DNA of 64,000 bases. Origin: Chloroflexi bacterium OLB14. Its GTDB lineage: Bacteria; Chloroflexota; Anaerolineae; Anaerolineales; Villigracilaceae. The stretch lies in the NCBI GenBank assembly GCA_001567105.1, contig LMZR01000018.1:1-64000 (forward strand), in the 5' to 3' direction. Of this stretch, positions 26,047 through 34,290 are shown piece after piece; the stretch's first letter is position 1; every line of letters begins with the position of its first letter. Made by a program: the position numbers and the translations under genes. The notes under the pieces are model-generated. The model did not search any database and had not been told where the DNA came from. It was given only the letters and a program-made list of their open reading frames with translations.

Positions 26047-26244
26047 TACCCATTTTCCAAAATTCCCCGCAACTGACTCCAATCTGTTAATTGAGCATCT
26101 GCATCGCCGTCATTGAATTTTTCGTTATACAAAATACTAAACAAACCTTGTGACTTGGCGGCGCGGGTGGTGCGGTTGATGTCATCAATCATTACGCATT
26201 TGGATGCATCTGATTCATTGGCGTATTTCAGGGCAATTTGAAGT
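26047..26244 (-). pseudogene. 3' fragment of a HAD hydrolase gene, copy of 30523-30720
   Basis: About 198 bases align without gaps to the 3' end of the HAD gene at 30522-31157, with ~90% identity by eye. Differences leave the frame open: the fragment still encodes a C-terminus ending WSQLRGILENG then stop, against WSQLRGILETG in the full gene. Coding similarity stops abruptly at 26244. It marks the left edge of the accessory island, in the same orientation as the full copy at the right edge. Confidence 0.85.
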
Positions 26245-26376
26245 TAAGCACTCTAGAATATTTGTGTCCTTATAAGAAAAGATTATACAGGCAAATAGAA
26301 GCTTAAAAAACACCACCATATGCACTTATGAATATAAATTGCATTGTATTAAAGATATTTTCTAAGAAAAATTACA

Positions 26377-26553
26377 GAGAAACTAGCTGAAGAAAATATT
26401 TACGTCTGGGATGGAAGTTATTACGCCATTAACGTCTCTGAAAGATTGGGTAAAGAAGATAAAGGTGGCATGGTGCGAGTCGGGGCGGCGCATTACAATA
26501 CAGTTGAGGAAGTGCAGAAGTTGGGGGAAGTGTTGAGGAAGATTGCAGGATAA
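26377..26553 (+). pseudogene. C-terminal remnant of a class V aminotransferase (cysteine-desulfurase-like)
   Basis: A 58-codon open stretch ending in TAA reads LAEENIYVWDGSYYAINV ... GGMVRVGAAHYNTVEEV ... LGEVLRKI, the C-terminal strand-helix end of SufS-like class V aminotransferases, including the MVRVGAAHYNT motif. No start codon and no PLP-binding region exist upstream, so the rest was lost. 26245-26376 between the two remnants is AT-rich and holds nothing recognisable. Confidence 0.7.
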
Positions 26554-26645
26554 AAAAATAAGATGTATTATTGAGCAAAGTAAGAAACATAATGCTATAA
26601 CGCCAAGGTTGAAAATATAAAAACCAAAAAAACAGGACTTGGAAT

Positions 26646-27155
26646 ATGGATAAAAGAGAATATTATCTGTCAATCTTAAGTCGAATAGACTCAATGTTGA
26701 CTTTTGCGGAAACCAAAATATCCTTTATGTTAGCATATTTAGGTTTATTATTAGCAGTTTTAGGTAATCAGACAGAAGAAATAAAGTATCTTTTGCAAAA
26801 AACAAGCCAAGAAATAATTACTTCTACGTTGGCATTGCTCATAAGCATTATTGTAGTAATACTCTTTATTTTATATTACATGGGTAAAGTCTTGCTCCCA
26901 AAATTGAAATTTAGTAAGCGGAATTCAATGATATATTTTTCGGATATTAGTAAATTGTCGGAAAATAAATACCGAACAGATATGGCAAGATTAAAAGTGG
27001 GTGAAATTGAAGAGGATTTATTATCGCAAATACATGCTGTTTCATCAATTACAAGCGACAAATTTAAAAATATTCACAAAGCAACAATTTTCCTAGGTAT
27101 TCTAACTGTTTTATGGTTAGTAATTATTGTTGAGATTATAGTTTTTTCTGCTTAA
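26646..27155 (+). CDS. PycTM-like membrane effector (Pycsar-type defence)
   Basis: A 169-residue protein with three hydrophobic segments: TM1 about 25-40 (ISFMLAYLGLLLAVLG), TM2 57-79 and TM3 145-167. The central cytoplasmic part has MIYFSDISKLSENKY and DLLSQIHAVSSITSDKFKNIHKA, which match my memory of the Pycsar effector family (PF18967/DUF5706). In Pycsar systems such effectors bind cCMP or cUMP and damage the membrane during phage infection. It lies 13 bases before a class III cyclase in the same direction. An extended -10 (TGCTATAAC, 26593-26601) is upstream. The cognate nucleotide cannot be told from sequence. Confidence 0.75.
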   Translation: MDKREYYLSILSRIDSMLTFAETKISFMLAYLGLLLAVLGNQTEEIKYLLQKTSQEIITSTLALLISIIVVILFILYYMGKVLLPKLKFSKRNSMIYFSDISKLSENKYRTDMARLKVGEIEEDLLSQIHAVSSITSDKFKNIHKATIFLGILTVLWLVIIVEIIVFSA

Positions 27156-27168
27156 GAGGAACTTTTCT

Positions 27169-28765
27169 ATGGTAACCAAAAAAGAAATAGAGCAGTTTAA
27201 TTCCATAATCTTATTTGCTGATCTTGTGAGTTCATCTCGCATGTCCGATGTACTAAACTCAAAAGATTATCTTGATGTATTGAGGGCTTTTCAAGAAATT
27301 GGACATCAAATATTAATGCAATTGTCCAATAAACTACAAAAACTTGAAGGAATTGTGCGATTTTGTGAAGGAGATATTCGTGGCGAGGAAATTCAAATAA
27401 CTATTGGATTTGATGAATTTGATAAGTTGCCACACGACTCTATAGATATAAATAAGATTCGTTTAGTTATTCTATCTATTATTGAATCTGCTTTAGAATT
27501 ATCATTAAATTGGTTTCTCTCTCCCATAATTAATGGACCTAAACACATTGAATTAGCAAACCCTTCAAGAATTGGAATTGGATTACATTTTGGGAAAGTA
27601 TATCCATTCAAGGTTAAACAAGGAAAATGGAAACAAATAGCATGGTTGGTCTCAAATAAACCTAAAAATCTACACTTAGGATCAGCCATCAACTTTGGCA
27701 AAAGAGTTGAATCAGCATCTAGACTCAGCAAAGGAATTGGAATTGCTATCTCCCAATCATTTTATACACTATGTGTAGAATATGGTGTTCCAGTTGTTTA
27801 CGGCGAAAAATTAGAAAGTGAGCCGAAAGGGTTCGAGTATCCAGAATCAATTTTTGATTTGAAACAACAATATGCAATGCTTACCAGTCCTAGTCTTTCA
27901 AATGAATTGGAGACAATACATATACTTCAAAAGGCCCTCTACCGTAACCCTAATGGGATTCAAACTTATTATTCTCTTGCCATTGAAAGCCTTATCGATG
28001 TTGCTTCTTTCTCCAAAAACCGAGAGTGGTTTGATCAAGCCGTAAAATACTCACAATATCCACTGGGAGTGCTTGATAATCCTGAATATTTTCATTGGTT
28101 AATGGCTATTGCTCTTTATAGACGAGCTTCGACGCAGAGTTTAGATGCTAAAAAGCGAGATATTGAGAAATCTATTCTTCATTATAAGCGTGCTTCTCAA
28201 AAGATTGACTGGGCTTATCTTGATTTAGCGGCTGCCTATTGGACTAGATCGGGAATGGAAACCATTGTCACTAAAAAAAATTGGAGATTTGAAATATGCT
28301 CGTGAATTATTATCTGGACTTATTCGAAAAGATCCTTTGCTTTTTCATGCCTACAACGTTCGCGCATTAGTAAGTGCTGAATTATGTAAACAACTTCAAA
28401 TCCAGGGAAGTAATGAAGGAGAGATATTACTTGAACAGGCTTTAGTAGATATAAGTACGGCAAGGAGTCTTAATAGTCAGCCTGAGTATATGTATTTAGG
28501 TACAGAGGCTACGATAGAAAAAGCCAAAGGTAAATTAAGCAATTGGAATTTGGATTGGTCACGAGAAAAGGTGATAAACCTTACTGATGCTGCAGAGATC
28601 GAATTAAGGAAAGCGATTGGGGAAAACCAGCAATTAAGGGGAATCGCTGAGGAGAAAATACCTGATTATCATTTTTGGCGACCTGGTTATATAGATCCTC
28701 CATACCATCCACCACGCCCCACATCTCTTACAAGTGCTTGGGCAAGGCTTAGAGAGGAGAACTAA
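27169..28765 (+). CDS. Class III nucleotide cyclase with TPR-like tail, PycC candidate (frameshifted)
   Basis: A signal-making cyclase, 531 residues after repair. The catalytic domain (about 10-200) has both metal aspartates (ILFADLVSSSRMS, D18; RFCEGDIRGEE, D69), the GIGLHFGKV strand, and the transition-state Asn and Arg in GSAINFGKRVESASRL (N175, R179). A helical TPR-like region follows. The frame breaks at the A8 run 28273-28280; dropping one A joins it to the 28265-28765 frame (VTKKIGDLKYARELLSGL). AAGAGGAAC precedes the ATG, and the TM effector is 13 bases upstream. Pairing with PycTM argues for a pyrimidine cyclase; an adenylate or guanylate cyclase remains possible. Confidence 0.75.
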
Positions 28766-28766
28766 A

Positions 28767-29760
28767 ATGAAATTCATAGTAACTGGTGGTGCTGGCTTTA
28801 TAGGTAGCCATGTTGTGGACGATTTAGTTAGTATGGGCTATCAAACACATGTCGTTGATAATATTACAACTGGTCAGTATCGAAATATTAATCGTAAAGC
28901 AATATTTACAGGACCAACTGATGCTTCGCGAACTCCTGATGAATGGCTTGATGAAGATACAATAGCTATTCATTGCGCTTCTCAACCTAAGTGTAATGTA
29001 AGTCTTTACGCACCAATTAATGATATGGAAAATAATTACTCGGTTGGTGTTAAGTTCATAACTAAATGTGTAAGTCGAAAAATAAAAACGTTTGGTTTTA
29101 ATTTCTAGCATGTCGGTTTACGGTGATCAAGAAAAGTCACCCTTTACCGAGGATATGAAACCAGCCCCCAAAGACCCTTATGGTATTCATAAATATGCTT
29201 TGGAATTAATGTGTAAGTCACTTTGTGAAAATCATGGAGTGGAATATCTGATATTACGCCCGCAACATGTCTTTGGAATTCGCCAACGATATGACTTAAG
29301 TTATCGAAATGTTATCCCACGATGGATAAAAAAGGCACTTCTTAAACAACCGTTACCAGTTTTTGGCAAATTAGGTTTACAAAGAGCCTTTTCGCCAATA
29401 TCGCTTATTAAAAGGGGCATAATATCTGCTGCGCTAAATGAAAAAATAAATGGTGAGATATTCAATTTAGGCTCTTCGACCACAAGGTCTTTGGCAGAAG
29501 TTGCACAAAAAATCTCTAATATATTAAGTACAAATATAAGTTTTGAATTTTTGCCGTCGCCAAGTACATTGCTAAACTTATCCATTGGTTCAACAGAGAA
29601 GGTAAAAAAAAATCTTTGTATTGTTGAGTCTGAGGTTGAGTTTGATGCGAATCTTTCTATGTTAGTGAATGAAATTAAGAAGTCAATTATTTCAAAAGTA
29701 GAAATTGGAATTACTCCCGAAATCGCGCCGCAAAAGTATTTGTCAATTTATGGCTCATAA
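28767..29760 (+). CDS. NAD-dependent epimerase/dehydratase (frameshifted)
   Basis: An extended SDR of about 330 residues after repair. MKFIVTGGAGFIGSHVVD is the NAD-binding loop; SSMSVYGDQ and YGIHKYALE carry the catalytic Ser and Tyr-x3-Lys; LILRPQHVFG and the NLGSSTTRSL segment are typical of UDP-sugar epimerases. The frame breaks near 29094: dropping one G from TTTGG yields FVLISSMSVYGDQ. Its ATG is one base after the cyclase stop, and its ribosome site GAGGAG lies within the cyclase's last codons, so the two are translationally coupled. Substrate unknown; whether it serves the defence system or cell-surface sugars is open. Confidence 0.8.
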
Positions 29761-29790
29761 TCAATTTTTCTGCTGTCTTTGGAGAAACAG

Positions 29791-30477
29791 GTGAAATTAA
29801 AAAAATATCTTAATCTAATGAGCAAACACCCTAGATTGTTTGGAAATGATTACTCTTTGCTTAAAATAATAACGGATGAATCTGTTATTTTGAATTGGCA
29901 ACAGCAATATCAAAAAGAACTATTAGAGAAGAACTATCCCAAAGATTGGGCTGATATTGGTATTGTTCTCGAAGATCCATATAATCTAATTTTACGTGAC
30001 TTAGTGAAATTCCCCGATGGGATACTGCGAGGTTACACAAGGGCTGTAATGAAAGCTAGTTTAAATGGTGGAACAGGAGTTGTAATACTCTCAGAATTTC
30101 AAGGCAAGCTTCTGCTACTTCACCAATATCGACATCCTACCCGTCAATGGCATTATCAAGTCCTACTTGGGTATGGCGAACCAAGTATTCCTGCTATTGA
30201 GAATGCTCATAAGGAAGTTGAAGAAGAAACAGGTGGTAAAGTTTCAGAGTTGGTAAGTCTTGGCGAATTCTATGCAAATCCTGGCTACGAATCTGCTTCG
30301 GTGGCATTGTTCTATGCCAAACTTGCTTCAATTGGAACTGCAAATGTAAATGAAGGTATTGAATCTTTTGTTTGGCTCACAGTTAAAGAGTTAGAAGAAT
30401 GGATTGCAAACGAAAAAATCACAGATGGTTTTACTATCGCGGCTTATACAAAAGCAAAACTTAAAGGTTTAATTTAA
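29791..30477 (+). CDS. Nudix hydrolase
   Basis: A 228-residue protein with an N-terminal extension (1-70) and a Nudix domain in which AHKEVEEETGGKVSEL matches the core of the Nudix box (KEVEEETG in place of REUxEExG); the preceding GxxxxxE part is degenerate (GEPSIPA). NPGYESASVALFYAKL follows as in ADP-ribose-pyrophosphatase relatives. The GTG at 29791 has GGAG seven bases upstream and is preferred over a TTG at 29779. It is last in the island's gene row, 30 bases after the epimerase. It may hydrolyse a nucleotide sugar or a nucleotide signal; not determinable here. Confidence 0.75.
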   Translation: MKLKKYLNLMSKHPRLFGNDYSLLKIITDESVILNWQQQYQKELLEKNYPKDWADIGIVLEDPYNLILRDLVKFPDGILRGYTRAVMKASLNGGTGVVILSEFQGKLLLLHQYRHPTRQWHYQVLLGYGEPSIPAIENAHKEVEEETGGKVSELVSLGEFYANPGYESASVALFYAKLASIGTANVNEGIESFVWLTVKELEEWIANEKITDGFTIAAYTKAKLKGLI

Positions 30478-30521
30478 ATCTGGTGTAGATAAAAACTAAA
30501 AAAGATTTAATGGTAAACATT

Positions 30522-31157
30522 TTACCCAGTCTCCAAAATTCCCCGCAACTGACTCCAGTCCGTTAGTTGAGAATCTGCATCGTCAGCGTTGAATTTTTCG
30601 TTATACAAAATGCTAAACAAACCTTGTGACTTGGCGGCGCGCGTGGTGCGGTTGATGTCGTCAATCATTACGCATTTGGACGCGTCAGATTCGTTGGCAT
30701 ACTTCATAGCAATTTGAAAAGATTCGGGCATAGGTTTGCAGTAGGGATTAATTGTGTTTACATCAATAATCGTTTCAAATAAATCACGCAAGCCGAGAGC
30801 GCGTAACACTCTATCAGCATGATTGAAATCTGAATTGGTAAAAATCAAGTTGCGGGTCGGTAATGAAGCGATGATGTCGTGCAGAATCAAGTTGGGAGTT
30901 AAATAATCTTTCAATGGTAAATCATGCACAAAAGCCAGAAAATCTTGTGTATCAATTTGATGATGTGCTTGCAAGCCGCGCAGTGTTGTGCCGTATTGTA
31001 AAAAATATTTTTCACGCAATGTTTGCACATCATCTTGTGGAATGTTCATGCGCTCGTGCATATACAAACCGATGCGCCCTTTAATTTCTTTCCACAAACC
31101 TGTTGTGGGTGGATATAACGTATCGTCGAGGTCAAAGAAAATTGTTGTAAATTTCAT
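30522..31157 (-). CDS. HAD hydrolase, pyrimidine 5'-nucleotidase-like
   Basis: A 211-residue HAD phosphatase. FFDLDDTLYP is motif I, FTNSD motif II, PYCKPMPESF supplies the lysine, and MIDDINRT is motif IV. The DLDDTLYPPTTGLW start and small helical cap are those of the SDT1-like pyrimidine nucleotidase group. Its 3' end is duplicated at 26047-26244, marking the island ends. Start codon is only 20 bases from the mutL start on the other strand, and a palindromic TATAAT serves both. A functional tie to the nearby cyclase is not implied. Confidence 0.88.
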   Translation of the reverse strand: MKFTTIFFDLDDTLYPPTTGLWKEIKGRIGLYMHERMNIPQDDVQTLREKYFLQYGTTLRGLQAHHQIDTQDFLAFVHDLPLKDYLTPNLILHDIIASLPTRNLIFTNSDFNHADRVLRALGLRDLFETIIDVNTINPYCKPMPESFQIAMKYANESDASKCVMIDDINRTTRAAKSQGLFSILYNEKFNADDADSQLTDWSQLRGILETG

Positions 31158-31163
31158 TGCGCG

Positions 31164-31171
31164 ATTATAAT
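31164..31171. promoter_or_regulatory. Shared palindromic -10 box for HAD gene and mutL
   Basis: ATTATAAT is its own reverse complement and gives TATAAT on both strands. Exactly 6 bases separate it from the mutL ATG (31178) and 6 from the HAD ATG (31157). Both transcripts would start at or next to their initiation codon, with no room for a Shine-Dalgarno sequence. Confidence 0.65.
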
Positions 31172-31177
31172 TCGCTT

Positions 31178-32944
31178 ATGCCTATTCGATTACTTTCTGA
31201 TGAAGTTGCTTCGCAAATTGCGGCGGGTGAAGTGGTGGAACGCCCTGCTTCGGTGGTGAAAGAGTTGCTTGAAAATTCTTTAGATGCTGGTGCAAAAAAT
31301 ATTTTTATTTCAATTGATGAAGCGGGTAAGAAATTAATTGAAGTTGCTGATGATGGATTTGGAATTGCGGCTGATGAATTAAATTTAGCGGCTGCGCGTC
31401 ATGCCACCTCAAAGTTGGTTCGCTCCGATGATCTTTTTCAAATTCTGACGCTTGGTTTTCGCGGTGAAGCATTGGCTTCGATTGGTTCAGTATCACACAT
31501 GACCATGACTTCGCGCGTTGAATCAACTAAAGAAGGTGCGCGCATAAAAGTGGAAGGTGGTATTGCCAGCAAAGTTGAAAAAGTTGGCGCACCAGTGGGG
31601 ACAACAGTACGAGTTGAAAATCTTTTTTACAATGTGCCTGCGCGATTAAAATTTTTGAAAACAGATGTAACCGAAAGACGCGCCATTGATGCCTTAGTGA
31701 CTCGTTATGCTTTGGCTTATCCAAACGTGCGTTTCAAAGTGACGGATGGCAAACAAGTCACATTGCAAACCGCAGGTGATGGCGACCAACGTGCAATATT
31801 GGCTTCGTTATATGGTGTTGATGTTGCCAAACAAATGTTGGAAGTAATGGCAAATGATGATGGGCTAAAAATTTCTGGTTTTATCAGCCCAACATCATTG
31901 ACTCGTTCTAATCGTAGAGAGATTACATTTTTTATCAATGGGCGTTGGGTGCAAGAGACTTCGTTGAACTCAGCATTATTACAGGCATATCACACACTCT
32001 TAATGGTGGGGCGTTATCCATTAACCGCTTTGTTTATTGAAATGCCTGCTGAAGATGTAGATGTGAATGTTCATCCAACTAAAGCAGAAGTTAGATTCAG
32101 AAGCCAAGATAAAATTTTTAGTTTTGTACAACGCTCTGTCCGAAAAGCATTATTGGCTTATACACCCGTGCCGACAGTTTCTCCGCAACTTTGGGGTTCG
32201 CGTTATGTCCCACCCTCTGAACCGAGAGAGGTTGGCTTGGATTGGACGATTGCACATAGTTCAGTGGACAGTGATCAGTCATCAGTAAATAATGAAGAAG
32301 AAACTACAAATGACGAATCACGAATTACGAATTACGAATCACGTCCTTTATCAACCAACATTCCATTATTAAGACTCATCGGTCAAATCGGTGCAACGTA
32401 TATCATTGCCGAAGGACCTGATGGCTTGTATTTGATAGATCAACACGCCGCGCATGAAAGAGTGTTATTTGAAAAATTGATGGCACAACGTGAGAATAAA
32501 AATATTCCATCACAAAGTTTATTATCACCAGAAGTTGTGACGTTACCTCCACAATCCGCAAAAATATTATCTGAACAATTATCGGCTTTGAATCAATTTG
32601 GTTTTGAAGTGGAAGAGTTTGGCACAAACACATTTCAAATTAGAGCCATGCCAATTTTATTTTCAGGTGGCGACCCTGCCTCTGCATTAAAATCTTTAGT
32701 AGAAGATTTTGAAGAAGATGAAAGCCCATTACAAAATGAAATTGAATCGAAAATTGCAGGTAGAGTTTGTAAACGCTTGGCTGTTAAAGGTGGGCAAGTA
32801 TTAACTACTGAAGAACAAAAAAGTTTATTGAACGATTTAGAAGTTTGTCAAAATCCGCGCACCTGCCCGCATGGCAGACCAACTATGATTCATTTGTCAG
32901 TTGATATGTTGGAAAAACAATTTGGGCGAAAAGGCGCGAGGTAA
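31178..32944 (+). CDS. mutL: DNA mismatch repair protein MutL
   Basis: A MutL of 588 residues. The GHKL ATPase shows IAAGEVVERP, LLENSLDAGA, VADDGFGI and LGFRGEALASI; the N-terminal domain ends near 330. The C-terminal domain holds the endonuclease motif DQHAAHERVLFE and the CPHGRP zinc/metal site, so it is a nicking MutL like those of bacteria without MutH. The linker (about 360-395) is encoded by a filler repeat (GAATCACGAATTACG type). The ATG at 31178 starts the conserved MPIRLLSDEVASQIAAGE; a leaderless transcript is predicted. No mutS in the window. Confidence 0.95.
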   Translation: MPIRLLSDEVASQIAAGEVVERPASVVKELLENSLDAGAKNIFISIDEAGKKLIEVADDGFGIAADELNLAAARHATSKLVRSDDLFQILTLGFRGEALASIGSVSHMTMTSRVESTKEGARIKVEGGIASKVEKVGAPVGTTVRVENLFYNVPARLKFLKTDVTERRAIDALVTRYALAYPNVRFKVTDGKQVTLQTAGDGDQRAILASLYGVDVAKQMLEVMANDDGLKISGFISPTSLTRSNRREITFFINGRWVQETSLNSALLQAYHTLLMVGRYPLTALFIEMPAEDVDVNVHPTKAEVRFRSQDKIFSFVQRSVRKALLAYTPVPTVSPQLWGSRYVPPSEPREVGLDWTIAHSSVDSDQSSVNNEEETTNDESRITNYESRPLSTNIPLLRLIGQIGATYIIAEGPDGLYLIDQHAAHERVLFEKLMAQRENKNIPSQSLLSPEVVTLPPQSAKILSEQLSALNQFGFEVEEFGTNTFQIRAMPILFSGGDPASALKSLVEDFEEDESPLQNEIESKIAGRVCKRLAVKGGQVLTTEEQKSLLNDLEVCQNPRTCPHGRPTMIHLSVDMLEKQFGRKGAR

Positions 32945-32945
32945 T

Positions 32946-32977
32946 AAAAAACTCCTGAATTCATCAGGAGTTTTTTA
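32946..32977. terminator. Bidirectional intrinsic terminator
   Basis: AAAAACTCCTGA (32946-32958) pairs with TCAGGAGTTTTTT (32964-32976) between convergent mutL and the DUF1501 gene. Confidence 0.9.
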
Positions 32978-32981
32978 TTTT

Positions 32982-34208
32982 TTATCTAAACATCCCCAGC
33001 GGATTATAACTTCCTGAAAAGCCAGGGAAGACAGATTCAACATCATTATTCCCCAAACGTTTTGATAACAACTCACTTAATATCTGACGATAATCAGTAG
33101 TGACTGCTAAATCAGCATGGTCGTATAACTGCTCATTGCCTAAGCCAGGCCAATTACCATATACTTGTCCGCCATTAACATTGCCTCCCAATGTAAACAT
33201 CACATTGCCATGACCATGATCTGTGCCATACGAATCATTTTGTACCAATCTGCGTCCAAACTCACTGACTACAACGACTGATAATTTTTCTGTATAACCC
33301 GAATCTAAATCTAAATAAAAATTTGCCAACCCAGAAGCAAGGCTGTTTAATAAATCACCCATATAACCGCCATTGCCATCGTTTTGATATTCGTGTGTAT
33401 CCCAACCACCGAAATCAACAGTTGCAACGCGCAAGCCTGCATCTAACTTAATCATTTGCGCTACAGTTTTTAATTGCAGACCAAATTCATCATCATTGTA
33501 AGTTGCGCCATTAGATGGTTGATAGCCATTACCTGATAATGGACTAACAATATCAAGTGCATCTAACGTGCGTGCACCTGCGCGATGCACAATACTGTCA
33601 CCTTTATATAATTGCCTTAAAGCAGTCATGTGTGATTCGCCTAAGCCGTTATCCCATAATGAAAATTCTTCAGGTGAACTTAAACTAACAGTTGGTACAA
33701 AATTTAATAATGAAGTTGGCAAACCAGATGTAGAGATGGTTGGCAGAATAGATGAAACGCCTGTTGCTTGTAAGTGACGGGTAATCCAACCTGAGGCTAC
33801 ACTTTTATTGCCTGGAGTTCCAAGTTCAATATATTCTTGAGCATCGAAATGACTGCGCGTATCAACATCTAACCCAACAGCATGGACAACCCCTGCTTTG
33901 CCTTGTTGATATAAATCATACAGCGGAGATAAAGCAGGGTGTAAACCAAATTGATCATTCAATGGCAATAGATTATTGATTTTTATATCGGGGCGTGCTT
34001 TTTCGTAAATGCCTCTGTCATCACCTGAAATAGGTGTGACCACATTTAACGCATCCCAACCACCGCGTAAAAATACAACTACCAAAGTATCGTAGGGATT
34101 ATCTTGTTTTGCAAAAGCCAAGTTGGTTAATCTTGCGCCGACCATTTCAGCAATGGCGGCGGAACAACCTTGTAAGAACTGTCTGCGTGGGAGAATATTT
34201 TTTTGCAT
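32982..34208 (-). CDS. DUF1501 family Tat-exported protein
   Basis: A 408-residue protein of the DUF1501 (sulfatase/alkaline-phosphatase-like fold) family. The N-terminus carries a twin-arginine signal (PRRQFLQG). Family marks are VVVFLRGGWDALN, GLDVDTRSHFDAQEY, DFGGWDTHEYQ and VVSEFGRRLVQND with TDHGHGNVMF. The ATG at 34208 has AAGGAAA upstream; a longer frame runs through a palindromic repeat. It follows the DUF1800 gene in the same operon, the usual pairing, thought to form an exported complex of unknown substrate. Confidence 0.9.
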   Translation of the reverse strand: MQKNILPRRQFLQGCSAAIAEMVGARLTNLAFAKQDNPYDTLVVVFLRGGWDALNVVTPISGDDRGIYEKARPDIKINNLLPLNDQFGLHPALSPLYDLYQQGKAGVVHAVGLDVDTRSHFDAQEYIELGTPGNKSVASGWITRHLQATGVSSILPTISTSGLPTSLLNFVPTVSLSSPEEFSLWDNGLGESHMTALRQLYKGDSIVHRAGARTLDALDIVSPLSGNGYQPSNGATYNDDEFGLQLKTVAQMIKLDAGLRVATVDFGGWDTHEYQNDGNGGYMGDLLNSLASGLANFYLDLDSGYTEKLSVVVVSEFGRRLVQNDSYGTDHGHGNVMFTLGGNVNGGQVYGNWPGLGNEQLYDHADLAVTTDYRQILSELLSKRLGNNDVESVFPGFSGSYNPLGMFR

Positions 34209-34232
34209 GATGTTTTCCTTATCTATTGATAC

Positions 34233-34285
34233 CGTCCCGCAGGTTTGATAAATCATTTTATTGATTCAAACCAACCTGCGGGACG
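34233..34285. repeat. CGTCCCGCAGGTT inverted repeat
   Basis: Thirteen-base arms CGTCCCGCAGGTT (34233-34245) and AACCTGCGGGACG (34273-34285) with a 27-base loop, lying between the DUF1800 and DUF1501 genes. A related arm pair encloses another element at 46158-46246. Confidence 0.75.
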
Positions 34286-34290
34286 TTTCT

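Noticed and set aside
30522-31157. HAD pyrimidine-nucleotidase-like gene as part of the Pycsar unit
   Set aside because: It is on the opposite strand, its end is duplicated at the island's other side, and it looks like the ancestral neighbour of mutL.
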